Below the pieces are notes generated by a model. It saw nothing but the letters and a program-made list of their open reading frames with translations. It made no database searches and was not told the DNA's origin. This document shows, piece by piece, positions 24,975 to 33,477 of a stretch of 64,000 nt of DNA (within the stretch, counting starts at the first letter, position 1; each line of letters begins with the position of its first letter). Location: positions 1 through 64,000 of the forward strand of contig JAFLSS010000005.1 in NCBI GenBank assembly GCA_022510805.1, read 5' to 3'. A program made the translations under genes and the position numbers. This DNA comes from Akkermansiaceae bacterium. Lineage in GTDB: Bacteria > Verrucomicrobiota > Verrucomicrobiia > Verrucomicrobiales > Akkermansiaceae.

Positions 24975-26819
24975 TTAAAATTGAATGGTGAAGGCCAAGA
25001 GGAAGATGATGAACAGCAAGCCCAGCCCTGTGATGAGCGTGTAGTAGCGCAGCGAGCCGTTTTGTATGCTCCCCGCCAGGCGGCCCACCCAGCCGGTGAG
25101 GCGTGCCGAGCCCTGCACGACAAGCCGCCGCAGCAGGCCATCATCAATGAAATCCAAGGTGCAGGCCAGATACTTCTGCACAAAGCCCACGAGGTAGCAA
25201 TCATAGAAGCAATCAATATAGAGGCGCTTGCGCAGGGCACGCGAGAAGGCATTGCCCGCCAGCGGGTCTTCCGCGCATGACTTGCGCCCATACACCCACC
25301 ACGCCGCGCCTCCGCCTACCAACAAGGCGCCCAAGCCGGCAAAGAACGGCACCCCGATCTCCAGCCCGTGCGCGTGGAATCCCCCGCAAGGTACCAGCCG
25401 ATCCGCCACAAATCCATAGCCGGAGATGATGGCCAGCACACCCAGCACTACCAGCGGCAGCAGCATGGTGGCGCCGGCCTCGCGCGCGCCCTCCGCGCTG
25501 TGGGAGCGCCCCTTGCCGCAGAAGGCCACAAGGCACAGGCGCACCATGTAAAATGTTGTCAGCGCCGCCACACTCACCCCCACCACAAAGCAGGGCAGAG
25601 ACTTCTCCCACGCGGCATCCAAGATGGCTTCCTTGGAGAAGAAGCCCGAGAAGCCGGGGATGGCGATGAGCGCGCAGGTGCCCATCAGGAAGCAAAGGAC
25701 GGTGAGCGGCATGCGCTTGGACAGCCCACCCATTTTCCAGATGTTCTGCTCGTGGTGGCAGCAGATGATGATGGCGCCGGCGCCCAGGAAAAGCAGCGCC
25801 TTGAACCACGCATGCGTGTAGAGGTGGAACATGGCGGCCTCCCCTGCCAGCAGGCCCACGGCCATCACCATGTACCCCAGCTGCGAAAGGGTGGAGTATG
25901 CCAGCACGCGCTTGATGTCATCTTGCTGCAGCGCCATGAGCGCAGCCAGCAGCGCTGTGAGCCCGCCTATCAGCGAGATCACGCAACAGGCCGTATCTGT
26001 GAAGGCCTCAGCCCCCATGCTCACCTGCAGACGCACCAGCATGTACACACCGGCGGCCACCATCGTGGCGGCGTGGATGAGAGCCGACACCGGTGTGGGG
26101 CCCTCCATGGCGTCCGGCAGCCACACATGCAGCGGGAACTGAGCAGATTTGCCCACCGCTCCGCAGAAGAGACACAGCACCACCGCGGTCAGCACAGCCT
26201 GCGGCGCCGCCGCGGCCTTGCCCGCCATGTCCGCAAAGGACAGCGTGCCAAACACACCCAGCGTCAGCAAGATGCCGATGAGGAAGCCGAAGTCGCCCAC
26301 GCGGTTGGTAATAAAAGCTTTTTTCGCTGCATCAGCCGCAGAATCCTTGTGGAACCAATGGCCAATGAGCAGGTAGGAGGAGAAGCCCACCATCTCCCAG
26401 CCGATGAAGGTCATGGCCAAGTTGTCGGCCAGCACGATGGTGCTCATGCTGAACATGAAGATGGAAAGGCCGGCAAAGTAGCGGCTCAGATTCGAGGAGT
26501 CGCCCTTCATGTAGCCCAGCGAGAAGATGTGCACCAGCAGGCCGATGCCTGTCACCACGAGCATCATCCTGAGCGCCATGTCATCCAGCACCAAGCCGAG
26601 ACTCAGCGAGAACTTCGTGGTGGTCACCCACTCATACGCGTCCGGCGGCGTGCAGCACTGCCAGCCGCAAAGCATCGCTACACAAAGCGCCAAGGTTGCC
26701 AGCGCGGATAATATGGACAAGGTAGCGGCTGTGCGCGGGCAGCGGTGGAAGCAAACCCAATCCAAAGCGGCCACGATGAGCGGCAGCAGGAGAAATAACC
26801 AGGGGAGATTGTGCATCAT
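24975..26819 (-). CDS. nuoL: NADH-quinone oxidoreductase subunit L
   Basis: NuoL is the distal antiporter-like subunit of complex I. The 614-residue protein carries the family motifs WEMVGFSSYLLIGHW near residue 140, SAQFPLHVWLPDAMEGPTPVSALIHAATMVAAGVYMLVR near residue 230, and KRVLAYSTLSQLGYMVMAVG near residue 305. The C-terminal part has the long lateral-helix region and a final membrane segment (LLFIIFLLAFTIQF). It starts 4 bp after the nuoK stop. Confidence 0.96.
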   Translation of the reverse strand: MMHNLPWLFLLLPLIVAALDWVCFHRCPRTAATLSILSALATLALCVAMLCGWQCCTPPDAYEWVTTTKFSLSLGLVLDDMALRMMLVVTGIGLLVHIFSLGYMKGDSSNLSRYFAGLSIFMFSMSTIVLADNLAMTFIGWEMVGFSSYLLIGHWFHKDSAADAAKKAFITNRVGDFGFLIGILLTLGVFGTLSFADMAGKAAAAPQAVLTAVVLCLFCGAVGKSAQFPLHVWLPDAMEGPTPVSALIHAATMVAAGVYMLVRLQVSMGAEAFTDTACCVISLIGGLTALLAALMALQQDDIKRVLAYSTLSQLGYMVMAVGLLAGEAAMFHLYTHAWFKALLFLGAGAIIICCHHEQNIWKMGGLSKRMPLTVLCFLMGTCALIAIPGFSGFFSKEAILDAAWEKSLPCFVVGVSVAALTTFYMVRLCLVAFCGKGRSHSAEGAREAGATMLLPLVVLGVLAIISGYGFVADRLVPCGGFHAHGLEIGVPFFAGLGALLVGGGAAWWVYGRKSCAEDPLAGNAFSRALRKRLYIDCFYDCYLVGFVQKYLACTLDFIDDGLLRRLVVQGSARLTGWVGRLAGSIQNGSLRYYTLITGLGLLFIIFLLAFTIQF

Positions 26820-26823
26820 AGAG

Positions 26824-27141
26824 TTAGTCTTTCAAAGAGTTGAGCGATGTGCTATCCACCGTGCGGCGCGCGCGGAACATGGCGACGATGAGCGCCAGCC
26901 CCACGGCTACTTCTGCCGCCGCTATGGCCATAATAAAGAGAGTCAGCACCTGTGCATCATACACAGGCACCCCCTCAGTACCCTGCGCCCGCGAGAATGC
27001 CACCAGCGACACATTCGCCGCCGTGAGCATGAGCTCCAGGCACATGAATACAACCAAAATGTTTCTGCGCATCAACGCGCCGGCTAAACCCACGGCAAAG
27101 AGGATGCTCGAGAAGATGAGGTAGTGTGATAAAGGAGTCAT
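26824..27141 (-). CDS. nuoK: NADH-quinone oxidoreductase subunit K
   Basis: NuoK is a small three-helix membrane subunit of complex I. The track starts at 27222, but ATG 27141 (MTPLSHYLIFSSILFAVG, with AAGGAG-like GGGAGG-poor context) gives the normal 105 residues. Conserved: NILVVFMCLELMLTAANVSLVAFSR, with the membrane Glu in the second helix, and the second Glu in MAIAAAEVAVGLALIV. It lies between nuoJ (19 bp) and nuoL (4 bp). Confidence 0.95.
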   Translation of the reverse strand: MTPLSHYLIFSSILFAVGLAGALMRRNILVVFMCLELMLTAANVSLVAFSRAQGTEGVPVYDAQVLTLFIMAIAAAEVAVGLALIVAMFRARRTVDSTSLNSLKD

Positions 27142-27160
27142 GTTATATGAGGGAGGTGGG

Positions 27161-27793
27161 TTAATCCTTGCGCAGCTTGCGGCCCACGGCCACCGCACCC
27201 GCGGATCCGGCCAAAAGGGCAAAACTCAGGAGGACAAAGGGGATGCTGTAGCGGGAGAAAAGCGTGTTGCCCAGCAAGGCGGTGTCGGAGCTCTTCTCCG
27301 GAAGCTGCAGGGCCGGCAGTGCGCCGCCGTAGGGCTGCAGCTTCGGCATCTGCGCCGCGGCCTCAGCCTCCTCACCCACGCAGAGCTCACCCGAGCTCTC
27401 CACCAGCACATGCACCGGGCAGCGCCCTCCTTTGGAGCCGGGCAGCGCCTCAACTGCCTTCACCATCAGCCCGGCAAAGACACCCGCCACCACGACACCA
27501 ACCACGGTGCTCACGAAGCTGCTCACGCCTCTCTCTTCCTCGCTCTTGACATCGAGCATCATGATGATGAAAAGGAAGAGCACGAGGATGGCGCCGGCAT
27601 AGACGATGATTTGCGAGATGCCGAGGAAGGTGGCCCCGAGGTTGAAGAAGATGGCTGACGTGAAGCCGAAACAGAGCGCCATGCTCAGCGCGCTGCTCAC
27701 CGGATTGCGGAAAGCCACCACCCCCACGGCACACAGCAGCGCCGCAAAGGCAAAGACATAAAACAAAACAGCAGAGATAGCAGAGTACAACAT
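27161..27793 (-). CDS. nuoJ: NADH-quinone oxidoreductase subunit J
   Basis: NuoJ is a five-helix membrane subunit of complex I. It has 210 residues. The first ~105 residues are typical: VVAFRNPVSSALSMAL, then QIIVYAGAILVLFLFIIMMLD with the pi-bulge helix. Between the fourth and last helices lies a soluble stretch of ~70 residues rich in Pro, Glu and Leu (GGRCPVHVLVESSGELCVG) before the final FVLLSFALLAGSAGAVAVG helix. The gene starts 4 bp after the nuoI stop. Confidence 0.94.
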   Translation of the reverse strand: MLYSAISAVLFYVFAFAALLCAVGVVAFRNPVSSALSMALCFGFTSAIFFNLGATFLGISQIIVYAGAILVLFLFIIMMLDVKSEEERGVSSFVSTVVGVVVAGVFAGLMVKAVEALPGSKGGRCPVHVLVESSGELCVGEEAEAAAQMPKLQPYGGALPALQLPEKSSDTALLGNTLFSRYSIPFVLLSFALLAGSAGAVAVGRKLRKD

Positions 27794-27797
27794 GGCT

Positions 27798-28349
27798 TTA
27801 TTTGTATTGGTTCCACTTGTTCACAAGACCCTTGCGCGTGCCGCCCAGCTGGTAAAGCTGCTCCTTGGAGCGCACGGCCTGATCCCGGTCGGTGAGGGTG
27901 ATGAGGTATTCCTTGGAGAGGAAGATAGCCTGCTCGGGGCAAGCTTCTTGGCACATGCCGCAGTAGATGCAGCGCAGCATGTCGATCTCAAAAGCCGCCG
28001 GGGCTTTCTCTTGCTTGCCCTCGGCGCTGCCGGGCACCACACGGATGGCGCGCGCCGGGCAGATAAACTCACACAACTGGCAGGAAACGCAGCGCTCCCG
28101 CCCATCCTCACCGCGCACCAGAGTGGGCGCGCCGCGGTAATAGGAGGGGAGGCGGTCATCCCAGCGCTGCTCAGGGAAAGGCATGCAGACACCTACTCCC
28201 TTGCCGTTGAAATCAGCCTTGCCTCGGCTCTTGCCCAGCAGGGAGAGCACAAGGTGCTTGAGTGTGATAGCAAGCCCTTTCACCAACTCCACCACATACA
28301 ATTGGTCGAGAAGGGAAAACTTGGGGCGCTTAATGGGGACGTATGACAT
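27798..28349 (-). CDS. nuoI: NADH-quinone oxidoreductase subunit I
   Basis: NuoI carries clusters N6a and N6b, which pass electrons toward the quinone site. The 183-residue protein has two ferredoxin motifs, CVSCQLCEFICPARAI and CIYCGMCQEACPEQAI, each CxxCxxCxxxCP. An N-terminal amphipathic region precedes them. The acidic/charged C-terminus ends GTRKGLVNKWNQYK. The gene lies between nuoH and nuoJ. Confidence 0.96.
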   Translation of the reverse strand: MSYVPIKRPKFSLLDQLYVVELVKGLAITLKHLVLSLLGKSRGKADFNGKGVGVCMPFPEQRWDDRLPSYYRGAPTLVRGEDGRERCVSCQLCEFICPARAIRVVPGSAEGKQEKAPAAFEIDMLRCIYCGMCQEACPEQAIFLSKEYLITLTDRDQAVRSKEQLYQLGGTRKGLVNKWNQYK

Positions 28350-28367
28350 GAGACGTAGAAAGGGCTA

Positions 28368-29633
28368 TTATTTGACGAAGTAGAGAATAGCGGCAGTCAG
28401 GAAGATGTTGGCCACAGCCAGCTCGATGAACACCAGCCAGCAGAGGCGCATCACCTGATCCCAGCGGAAACGCGGCAGTGTCCAGCGCACCCACACAAAG
28501 AAGAAGATGAATGCCAAGAGTTTGAGCAGGAACACGATAAACTGGCAAAGCACGGCCAGCCACTCACAGCAGCTCGCCAGGGCGGCGTCTGCCCCGAAGC
28601 CGATGGACCAGCCGCCCAAGAAGAGCGTGACCACCATGGCGGAGCCGATGACCATGGCCGCATACTCACCCATGAAGAACGAGGCGAACTTCATCGAGGA
28701 GTACTCCGTGTGGTAGCCACCCACGAGGTCAGTCTCACACTCCGCCATGTCGAAGGGCGTGCGGTTGGCCTCTGCGAATATGCAGGTGGTGAACATGATG
28801 AAACTCAGGAAGAGCGGGATGAAGAGCAGCCAGCGCTGCAGGCTCAGCCCCTGCCCCCAGAGCGGCAGCAGTGTCCAGCCATCTGCCGCCTGGCTCTGCA
28901 CGATGTCCTGCAGATTCAGCGTGCCGAACATCATGAGCAGCGGGATGATGGAGAGCCCCATGGCCACCTCATAGGAAATGAGCTGAGCCGTGGCGCGCAT
29001 GCCACCCAGGAAGGGGTATTTGGAGTTGGATGACCAGCCGGCCAGCGTGAGGCCGTATACTGAGAGCCCGGACACGGCAAATACCCACAGCGGGCCGATG
29101 TTCAGATTGGCCACGCACATGGAGATATCGCCAAAGGCGGTGCTCACGCTCGAGGAGAAGGGAATCACGGCAGCAGCCACAAGCGGCGGGCCGAGCACGA
29201 GCATCGGCGCGAGGATGAAGTAGAACTTGCGCACGTAAGAGGGCGTGATCTCCTGCTTGAGGAAGAGTTTGCCGCCATCCAGCGCCGGCTGCATGAGGCC
29301 GAAAGTGGGGATTTCGCGGTCAAAGCGGAGCCAGCGGCAGAGGCGCGCCACCCAGCCATCTTGCGAGCAGCCGAAGAAATGCAGCGTTTCCTTGAGGGGC
29401 TGTTTTTCTTTGCTGCCGAAGCGGTTGAGCAGGAAAAGCGGCAAGCCGGCGCGGTTCGGACCGGGGCGGTCCTGAATCCAGCCGGCCACGCGGCGCTCAA
29501 TCCACACTGACACCACCACAAAAGCCAAGATCACAGCGAAGACCAGCACCAGCTTCAACACCGTGGTGAGCAGGTAAAACCAAGTCGGATTGCTGAGCAC
29601 ATCACAGCACCAATTCCAAAGCGTATCCATCAT
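28368..29633 (-). CDS. nuoH: NADH-quinone oxidoreductase subunit H, with an insertion
   Basis: NuoH anchors the peripheral arm and forms the quinone channel. At 421 residues it is longer than the usual ~325. Most of the extra length is a block of about 45 residues (roughly 65-109) between the GPNRAGLP motif and FGLMQPALDGGKLFLKQEITP, which are adjacent in ordinary NuoH. The inserted part contains LLNRFGSKEKQPLKETLHFF and a Trp/Arg-rich stretch. The remaining motifs are normal: YGLTLAGWSSNSKYPFLGG, EANRTPFDMAECETDLVGGYHTEYSS and the C-terminal WVRWTLPRFRWDQVM. Confidence 0.95.
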   Translation of the reverse strand: MMDTLWNWCCDVLSNPTWFYLLTTVLKLVLVFAVILAFVVVSVWIERRVAGWIQDRPGPNRAGLPLFLLNRFGSKEKQPLKETLHFFGCSQDGWVARLCRWLRFDREIPTFGLMQPALDGGKLFLKQEITPSYVRKFYFILAPMLVLGPPLVAAAVIPFSSSVSTAFGDISMCVANLNIGPLWVFAVSGLSVYGLTLAGWSSNSKYPFLGGMRATAQLISYEVAMGLSIIPLLMMFGTLNLQDIVQSQAADGWTLLPLWGQGLSLQRWLLFIPLFLSFIMFTTCIFAEANRTPFDMAECETDLVGGYHTEYSSMKFASFFMGEYAAMVIGSAMVVTLFLGGWSIGFGADAALASCCEWLAVLCQFIVFLLKLLAFIFFFVWVRWTLPRFRWDQVMRLCWLVFIELAVANIFLTAAILYFVK

Positions 29634-29651
29634 ATCGTGTTGGGGTAATCT

Positions 29652-31388
29652 TTACTTCTTCGCTTTCTCTCGTTCAATCAGGGGGATGGTGACACCCGTG
29701 TCCAGCACGACACGCCCCTGATTTCCAATATTTGCCCAGGTCACGCCCTCGAGCTCGCTGATCTGCTGCGCCATCAGGTCGAGCAGCTGCATGGCCGAGT
29801 TCGCCTGCGCCGCAGCGGCGGCGGCTTCTCCCCGGCCGCAGGCTGCCACCAGCGCGCGCAGGATATCCGCATCTGCCCGGGCATCGCCCAGCGGCTCGAT
29901 GGCTTTGTTGAGGCGTTGGATGCGGCCGGCCACGTTGATCATGGTGCCGTATTTCTCTGCAAAGCTCACACCGGGCAGCACCACGTCTGCGCGGCGGGTG
30001 GTGCCGCTCTCGCTGTGGTGCATCACCAGCAGGTAATCCAGCAGCCCCAGCTGCTCGGGGGTGATGCCGGCCTCTGCCGTGACATCCTCACCCAGCACGA
30101 TGAGCGAGCGGATCTTGCCGGCCTTCACCGCTTTCACGAGCTCAGGCAGCGTGCTGCCGTCATGCCCGAAGATGAGTTTGGCGCCGGTGGTGTTGGGGTT
30201 GCGATCTGCCGAGACCAGCATGTCATCCGCCTCCTGCGTGCGCGGCACGATGTCCACATAGGCCGCGCCCAGTGAATCTGCCAGCAGCTTGCTCAGGTAG
30301 AGCTCTTCGTTGGTGAGGCGGGCGGAGGCGATGATGGCCAGCTCCTCGGGCTTGCAGCGGCGCAGCTGCTCCGCCACGAGGCTGAGAGTGGCCTCCCAGG
30401 TGGAGGGGCGCAGCGGGGCGCCCGCATCCGTGCGCACCAGGGGTGTGGCCAGGCGCTCCGGGGCGTTGATATACTTGTAGTTCAAGCGGTGGTCATCCGG
30501 CATCCAGCAGCTGTTCACCTCGTCATTCTGGCGGGGGGTGATGCGGTAGACACGCTGCTCACGGGTCCAGATGTTGATGTTGGTACCCGTGCCGCAGTTC
30601 ACATCAATGGTGGGCGTGCTCTTGAGGAACCAGACACGCATCTTGAAGCGGAAGTCCTTGCTGGTCATGGCGCCCACGGGGCAGATATCCACCACATTCA
30701 TGGAGTAGTTGCTGTCCAGGCACTTGCCGGGGAAGCAAGACACGGCGTTGTGCGCCCCGCGGCCCACGACACCCAGCACCTCCTCGCCCACAATCTCCTT
30801 CATGAAGCGGATGCAGCGGCGGCAGAGCACGCAGCGCTCCTGGTCCAGATTCACGCGCGGGCCGATGGAGAGATTCTTGCCTTTCTTCACCTTGGACTCC
30901 GTGAAGCGGTGGGAGGCGCGGCCGTAATCCGCGGTGTACTCCTGCAGCTTGCACTCACCCGCCTGGTCACAGATCGGGCAATCCAGCGGGTGGTTGGTGA
31001 GCAGGAACTCCAGCACGCCGCGGCGGGCATCCTCGCAGAGCGCGCCATCCGTGCGGATGCCCATATTCTCCGCCACAGTGTTGGCGCAGGCAATCACCGC
31101 GCGGGGCATCCATTGGATGGTCTGGTAGCCATCCTCATTGTAAGTGGGCGTGGCGCCGGGAGCAAGGCGCGGGGGCATGCCCTGCTCGACAAGGCACATG
31201 CGGCACGAGCCGACCACGGAGAGCTTGGGGTGGTAGCAGAAGCAGGGCACATGCACCCCCACAGAGTTGCATGCATCCGCGATGCGCGTGCCCTTGGGGA
31301 AGCGGTACCACTTCCCGTTGATTTGGACATTGACCTTGCCCTCGGCAGCGGCTTGGTCTTTCGGCAGGCTTTCAGGTTCGGAACTCAT
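29652..31388 (-). CDS. nuoG: NADH-quinone oxidoreductase subunit G, short form
   Basis: NuoG holds several Fe-S clusters of the NADH arm. Seen in order: a 2Fe-2S domain (VPCFCYHPKLSVVGSCRMCLVE near residue 48), the HxxxCxxCxxxxxC motif HPLDCPICDQAGECKLQ near residue 133, a ferredoxin pair (ERCVLCRRCIRF near 184 and DICPVGAMTSKDFR near 234), then a molybdopterin-oxidoreductase-like domain. The protein has 578 residues, well short of the ~900 of enterobacterial NuoG, with the C-terminal domain reduced. It lacks the CxxCxxxC motif for the extra cluster N7 after residue 250 (only CGTGTN is left). Confidence 0.95.
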   Translation of the reverse strand: MSSEPESLPKDQAAAEGKVNVQINGKWYRFPKGTRIADACNSVGVHVPCFCYHPKLSVVGSCRMCLVEQGMPPRLAPGATPTYNEDGYQTIQWMPRAVIACANTVAENMGIRTDGALCEDARRGVLEFLLTNHPLDCPICDQAGECKLQEYTADYGRASHRFTESKVKKGKNLSIGPRVNLDQERCVLCRRCIRFMKEIVGEEVLGVVGRGAHNAVSCFPGKCLDSNYSMNVVDICPVGAMTSKDFRFKMRVWFLKSTPTIDVNCGTGTNINIWTREQRVYRITPRQNDEVNSCWMPDDHRLNYKYINAPERLATPLVRTDAGAPLRPSTWEATLSLVAEQLRRCKPEELAIIASARLTNEELYLSKLLADSLGAAYVDIVPRTQEADDMLVSADRNPNTTGAKLIFGHDGSTLPELVKAVKAGKIRSLIVLGEDVTAEAGITPEQLGLLDYLLVMHHSESGTTRRADVVLPGVSFAEKYGTMINVAGRIQRLNKAIEPLGDARADADILRALVAACGRGEAAAAAAQANSAMQLLDLMAQQISELEGVTWANIGNQGRVVLDTGVTIPLIEREKAKK

Positions 31389-31402
31389 CTCAAAAAAGGG
31401 GG

Positions 31403-32815
31403 TTATGCGTCATCGCGGGAGAGGAATTTGCGCGCCTCCGCAGCCTCCGCAGAGTGCGGTTTGAGCGCGTTGATGGGTTTGGTGAGCGCCAAGAACTCCT
31501 CGCGGAACTTGGTGGTAAAGGCCTGCACCGGCCACGAGCACGCCTCGCCAAAGGCGCACACCGTGCGGCCGCAGATATTGTCTGCCACAGACTTGAGCAA
31601 GTCCACATCCTCCGGGGAGGCCTGGCCGTTGCAAATGCGGGTAGAGAGCTTGAGCATCCAGGGATTGCCCTCGCGGCAGGGGGAGCACTGGCCGCAGGAC
31701 TCCCAGGCGAAGAAGCGGTTGAGGTTGTTGAGCATGTGGGGCATGCTGCGGCTGTCATCCATCACAATCACACCGCCGGATCCGCTCATGGAGCCGTGCT
31801 GGGCAATGCTGTCGAGATCCATCGGCACGTCAAAAATGCTCATCTTGCGCACACTGCCGTCGGCATTGCGCCCCTTGAGCACCTCATCACAGCGCATCAC
31901 CTTGGCAGAGGCGCCGCCGGGGATGATGGCCTTGAACTGCCGCCCGTCCTTCGGGCCGCCGCAGAGGTCATAGAGCAGCTCACCATAGGTGATGGAGCCG
32001 GAGATGATCTCATAATACCCGGGGCGCTTCACATCCCCGGACACGCCGATGATGCGCGTGCCGGGGCTGCGCGTGGCGCCCTCAGCCGCGTAGGCCTCGC
32101 CGCCGCGCATCAGCACTTGGCGCACTTGGCAGAGCGATTCCACATTGTTCACGATGGTGGGGCAGCCGTACAGACCGATGGCGGCCGGGAAGAAAGGCGG
32201 CTTGATGCGCGGATAGGGGCGCAGGCCTTCGATGGAGTTGATGAGGCCGGTCTCCTCACCGCAGATATAGGCGCCTGCACCGCGGTGCAGGACAATCTGC
32301 AGGTCATAGCCCGTGCCCAAGATATCCTTGCCGAGGAAGTTGTGCTCTTCCGCCTCCTTCAGGGCTTTCTGCACAATCTTGGCGCCCTCGGGGAACTCCT
32401 CGCGCATGTAGATCACGGCGTAGTGGGCTTGCACCGCATAGCAGGCGATGATCATGCCCTCAATGAGCTGGTGCGGATCTTGGTGCACGATGAAGCGGTC
32501 CTTGAACGTGCCGGGCTCAGATTCATCGCAGTTGCACACCAGGTACACCGGCTTGGTGTTGCCGCGGGGGATGAAGGTCCACTTCACGCCGGTGGGGAAA
32601 CCCGCGCCGCCGCGGCCGCGCAGACCACTCTTTTTCACTTCGTCGATAACCGCGGCAGGCTCCATGGCGAGCGCCTTCTTGAGCGTCTCGTAACCGCCAT
32701 CCTGAAGGAAGCAATCAATGGACGGGTCGTAGCCGACGCGGTCAATATTGCGGAAGATGCGGCGCGTCTCGCGCGGGTGCGGCTCACGGCCTTTTTTGTA
32801 GGTGATCTCACTCAT
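31403..32815 (-). CDS. nuoF: NADH-quinone oxidoreductase subunit F
   Basis: NuoF binds NADH and FMN and carries cluster N3. The 470-residue protein shows the NADH/FMN site SGLRGRGGAGFPTGVKW near residue 65, NCDESEPGTFKDR near 95, GAGAYICGEETGLINSIEG near 180, and the 4Fe-4S motif ESCGQCSPCREG near 363 plus the distant Cys near 410 (GRTVCAFGEA). It lies between nuoE (15 bp) and nuoG (14 bp). Confidence 0.97.
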   Translation of the reverse strand: MSEITYKKGREPHPRETRRIFRNIDRVGYDPSIDCFLQDGGYETLKKALAMEPAAVIDEVKKSGLRGRGGAGFPTGVKWTFIPRGNTKPVYLVCNCDESEPGTFKDRFIVHQDPHQLIEGMIIACYAVQAHYAVIYMREEFPEGAKIVQKALKEAEEHNFLGKDILGTGYDLQIVLHRGAGAYICGEETGLINSIEGLRPYPRIKPPFFPAAIGLYGCPTIVNNVESLCQVRQVLMRGGEAYAAEGATRSPGTRIIGVSGDVKRPGYYEIISGSITYGELLYDLCGGPKDGRQFKAIIPGGASAKVMRCDEVLKGRNADGSVRKMSIFDVPMDLDSIAQHGSMSGSGGVIVMDDSRSMPHMLNNLNRFFAWESCGQCSPCREGNPWMLKLSTRICNGQASPEDVDLLKSVADNICGRTVCAFGEACSWPVQAFTTKFREEFLALTKPINALKPHSAEAAEARKFLSRDDA

Positions 32816-32830
32816 CGTAGCGGAGGGGAA

Positions 32831-33418
32831 TTAGGATTTCACTTTCTTGGAATAATCAGCCACCAGCTTGTCCACCATAGCTTTATCCACTTGAGAATAA
32901 AGCGTATCATTGATCATGATATTGGGACCGAAGCCACAGTTGGCCAGGCACTCCACAGCCTCAAGGCTCCACACACCATCAGGGCTCACGGCGATGGGCT
33001 CCTCCTCTGTCATGTCGGCGGGGTTGATCCCCGTTTTCTCGCAGATATAGGGCAGCAGCTCCTCCGCGCCGGAGAGCGCGCAGGCGATGGTGTGGCACAC
33101 GCGGATGTGCCATTTGCCGGGGCACATCCGGCGGATGCCGGGGTAGAAGGTCACCACACCCTCCACGTGGATCGGGGTGCACAAGCACATCTCCGCAATC
33201 CAGGGGATGGACTCGGGGGAGATGTAGCCGAACTTCTCTTGGATGAGGTGGATGATGGGAAGCACGGCAGACTGCTCTTTGCCCTCGGGGTAGAGCGCCA
33301 CAAGCTCCTTGGCCTTTTTCTCGAGAGCGGGCGTCACCTTAAAGGCAGGGAAAAATTGCTCGCCGGGCGAGGGGCGCCGCTCTGTCAGGGCTTGGATAGC
33401 ATCAGGTTGGTCAGACAT
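32831..33418 (-). CDS. nuoE: NADH-quinone oxidoreductase subunit E
   Basis: NuoE is a thioredoxin-fold 2Fe-2S subunit (cluster N1a) of the NADH arm. ATG 33418 (MSDQPDAIQALTERR) gives 195 residues; the longer frame to 33490 overlaps nuoD and lacks family similarity. Cluster ligands: CHTIACALSG (CxxxxC) near residue 108 and ECLANCGFGPNI (CxxxC) near 152. IPWIAEMCLCTPIHVEGVVTFYP is the typical helix-strand region before the cluster. Confidence 0.95.
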   Translation of the reverse strand: MSDQPDAIQALTERRPSPGEQFFPAFKVTPALEKKAKELVALYPEGKEQSAVLPIIHLIQEKFGYISPESIPWIAEMCLCTPIHVEGVVTFYPGIRRMCPGKWHIRVCHTIACALSGAEELLPYICEKTGINPADMTEEEPIAVSPDGVWSLEAVECLANCGFGPNIMINDTLYSQVDKAMVDKLVADYSKKVKS

Positions 33419-33477
33419 GGCAGAAAAGTGGAGTGGGAAAGGATGGGGGAAGAGAGAGAGGCATCTGCTCGCGGGCT

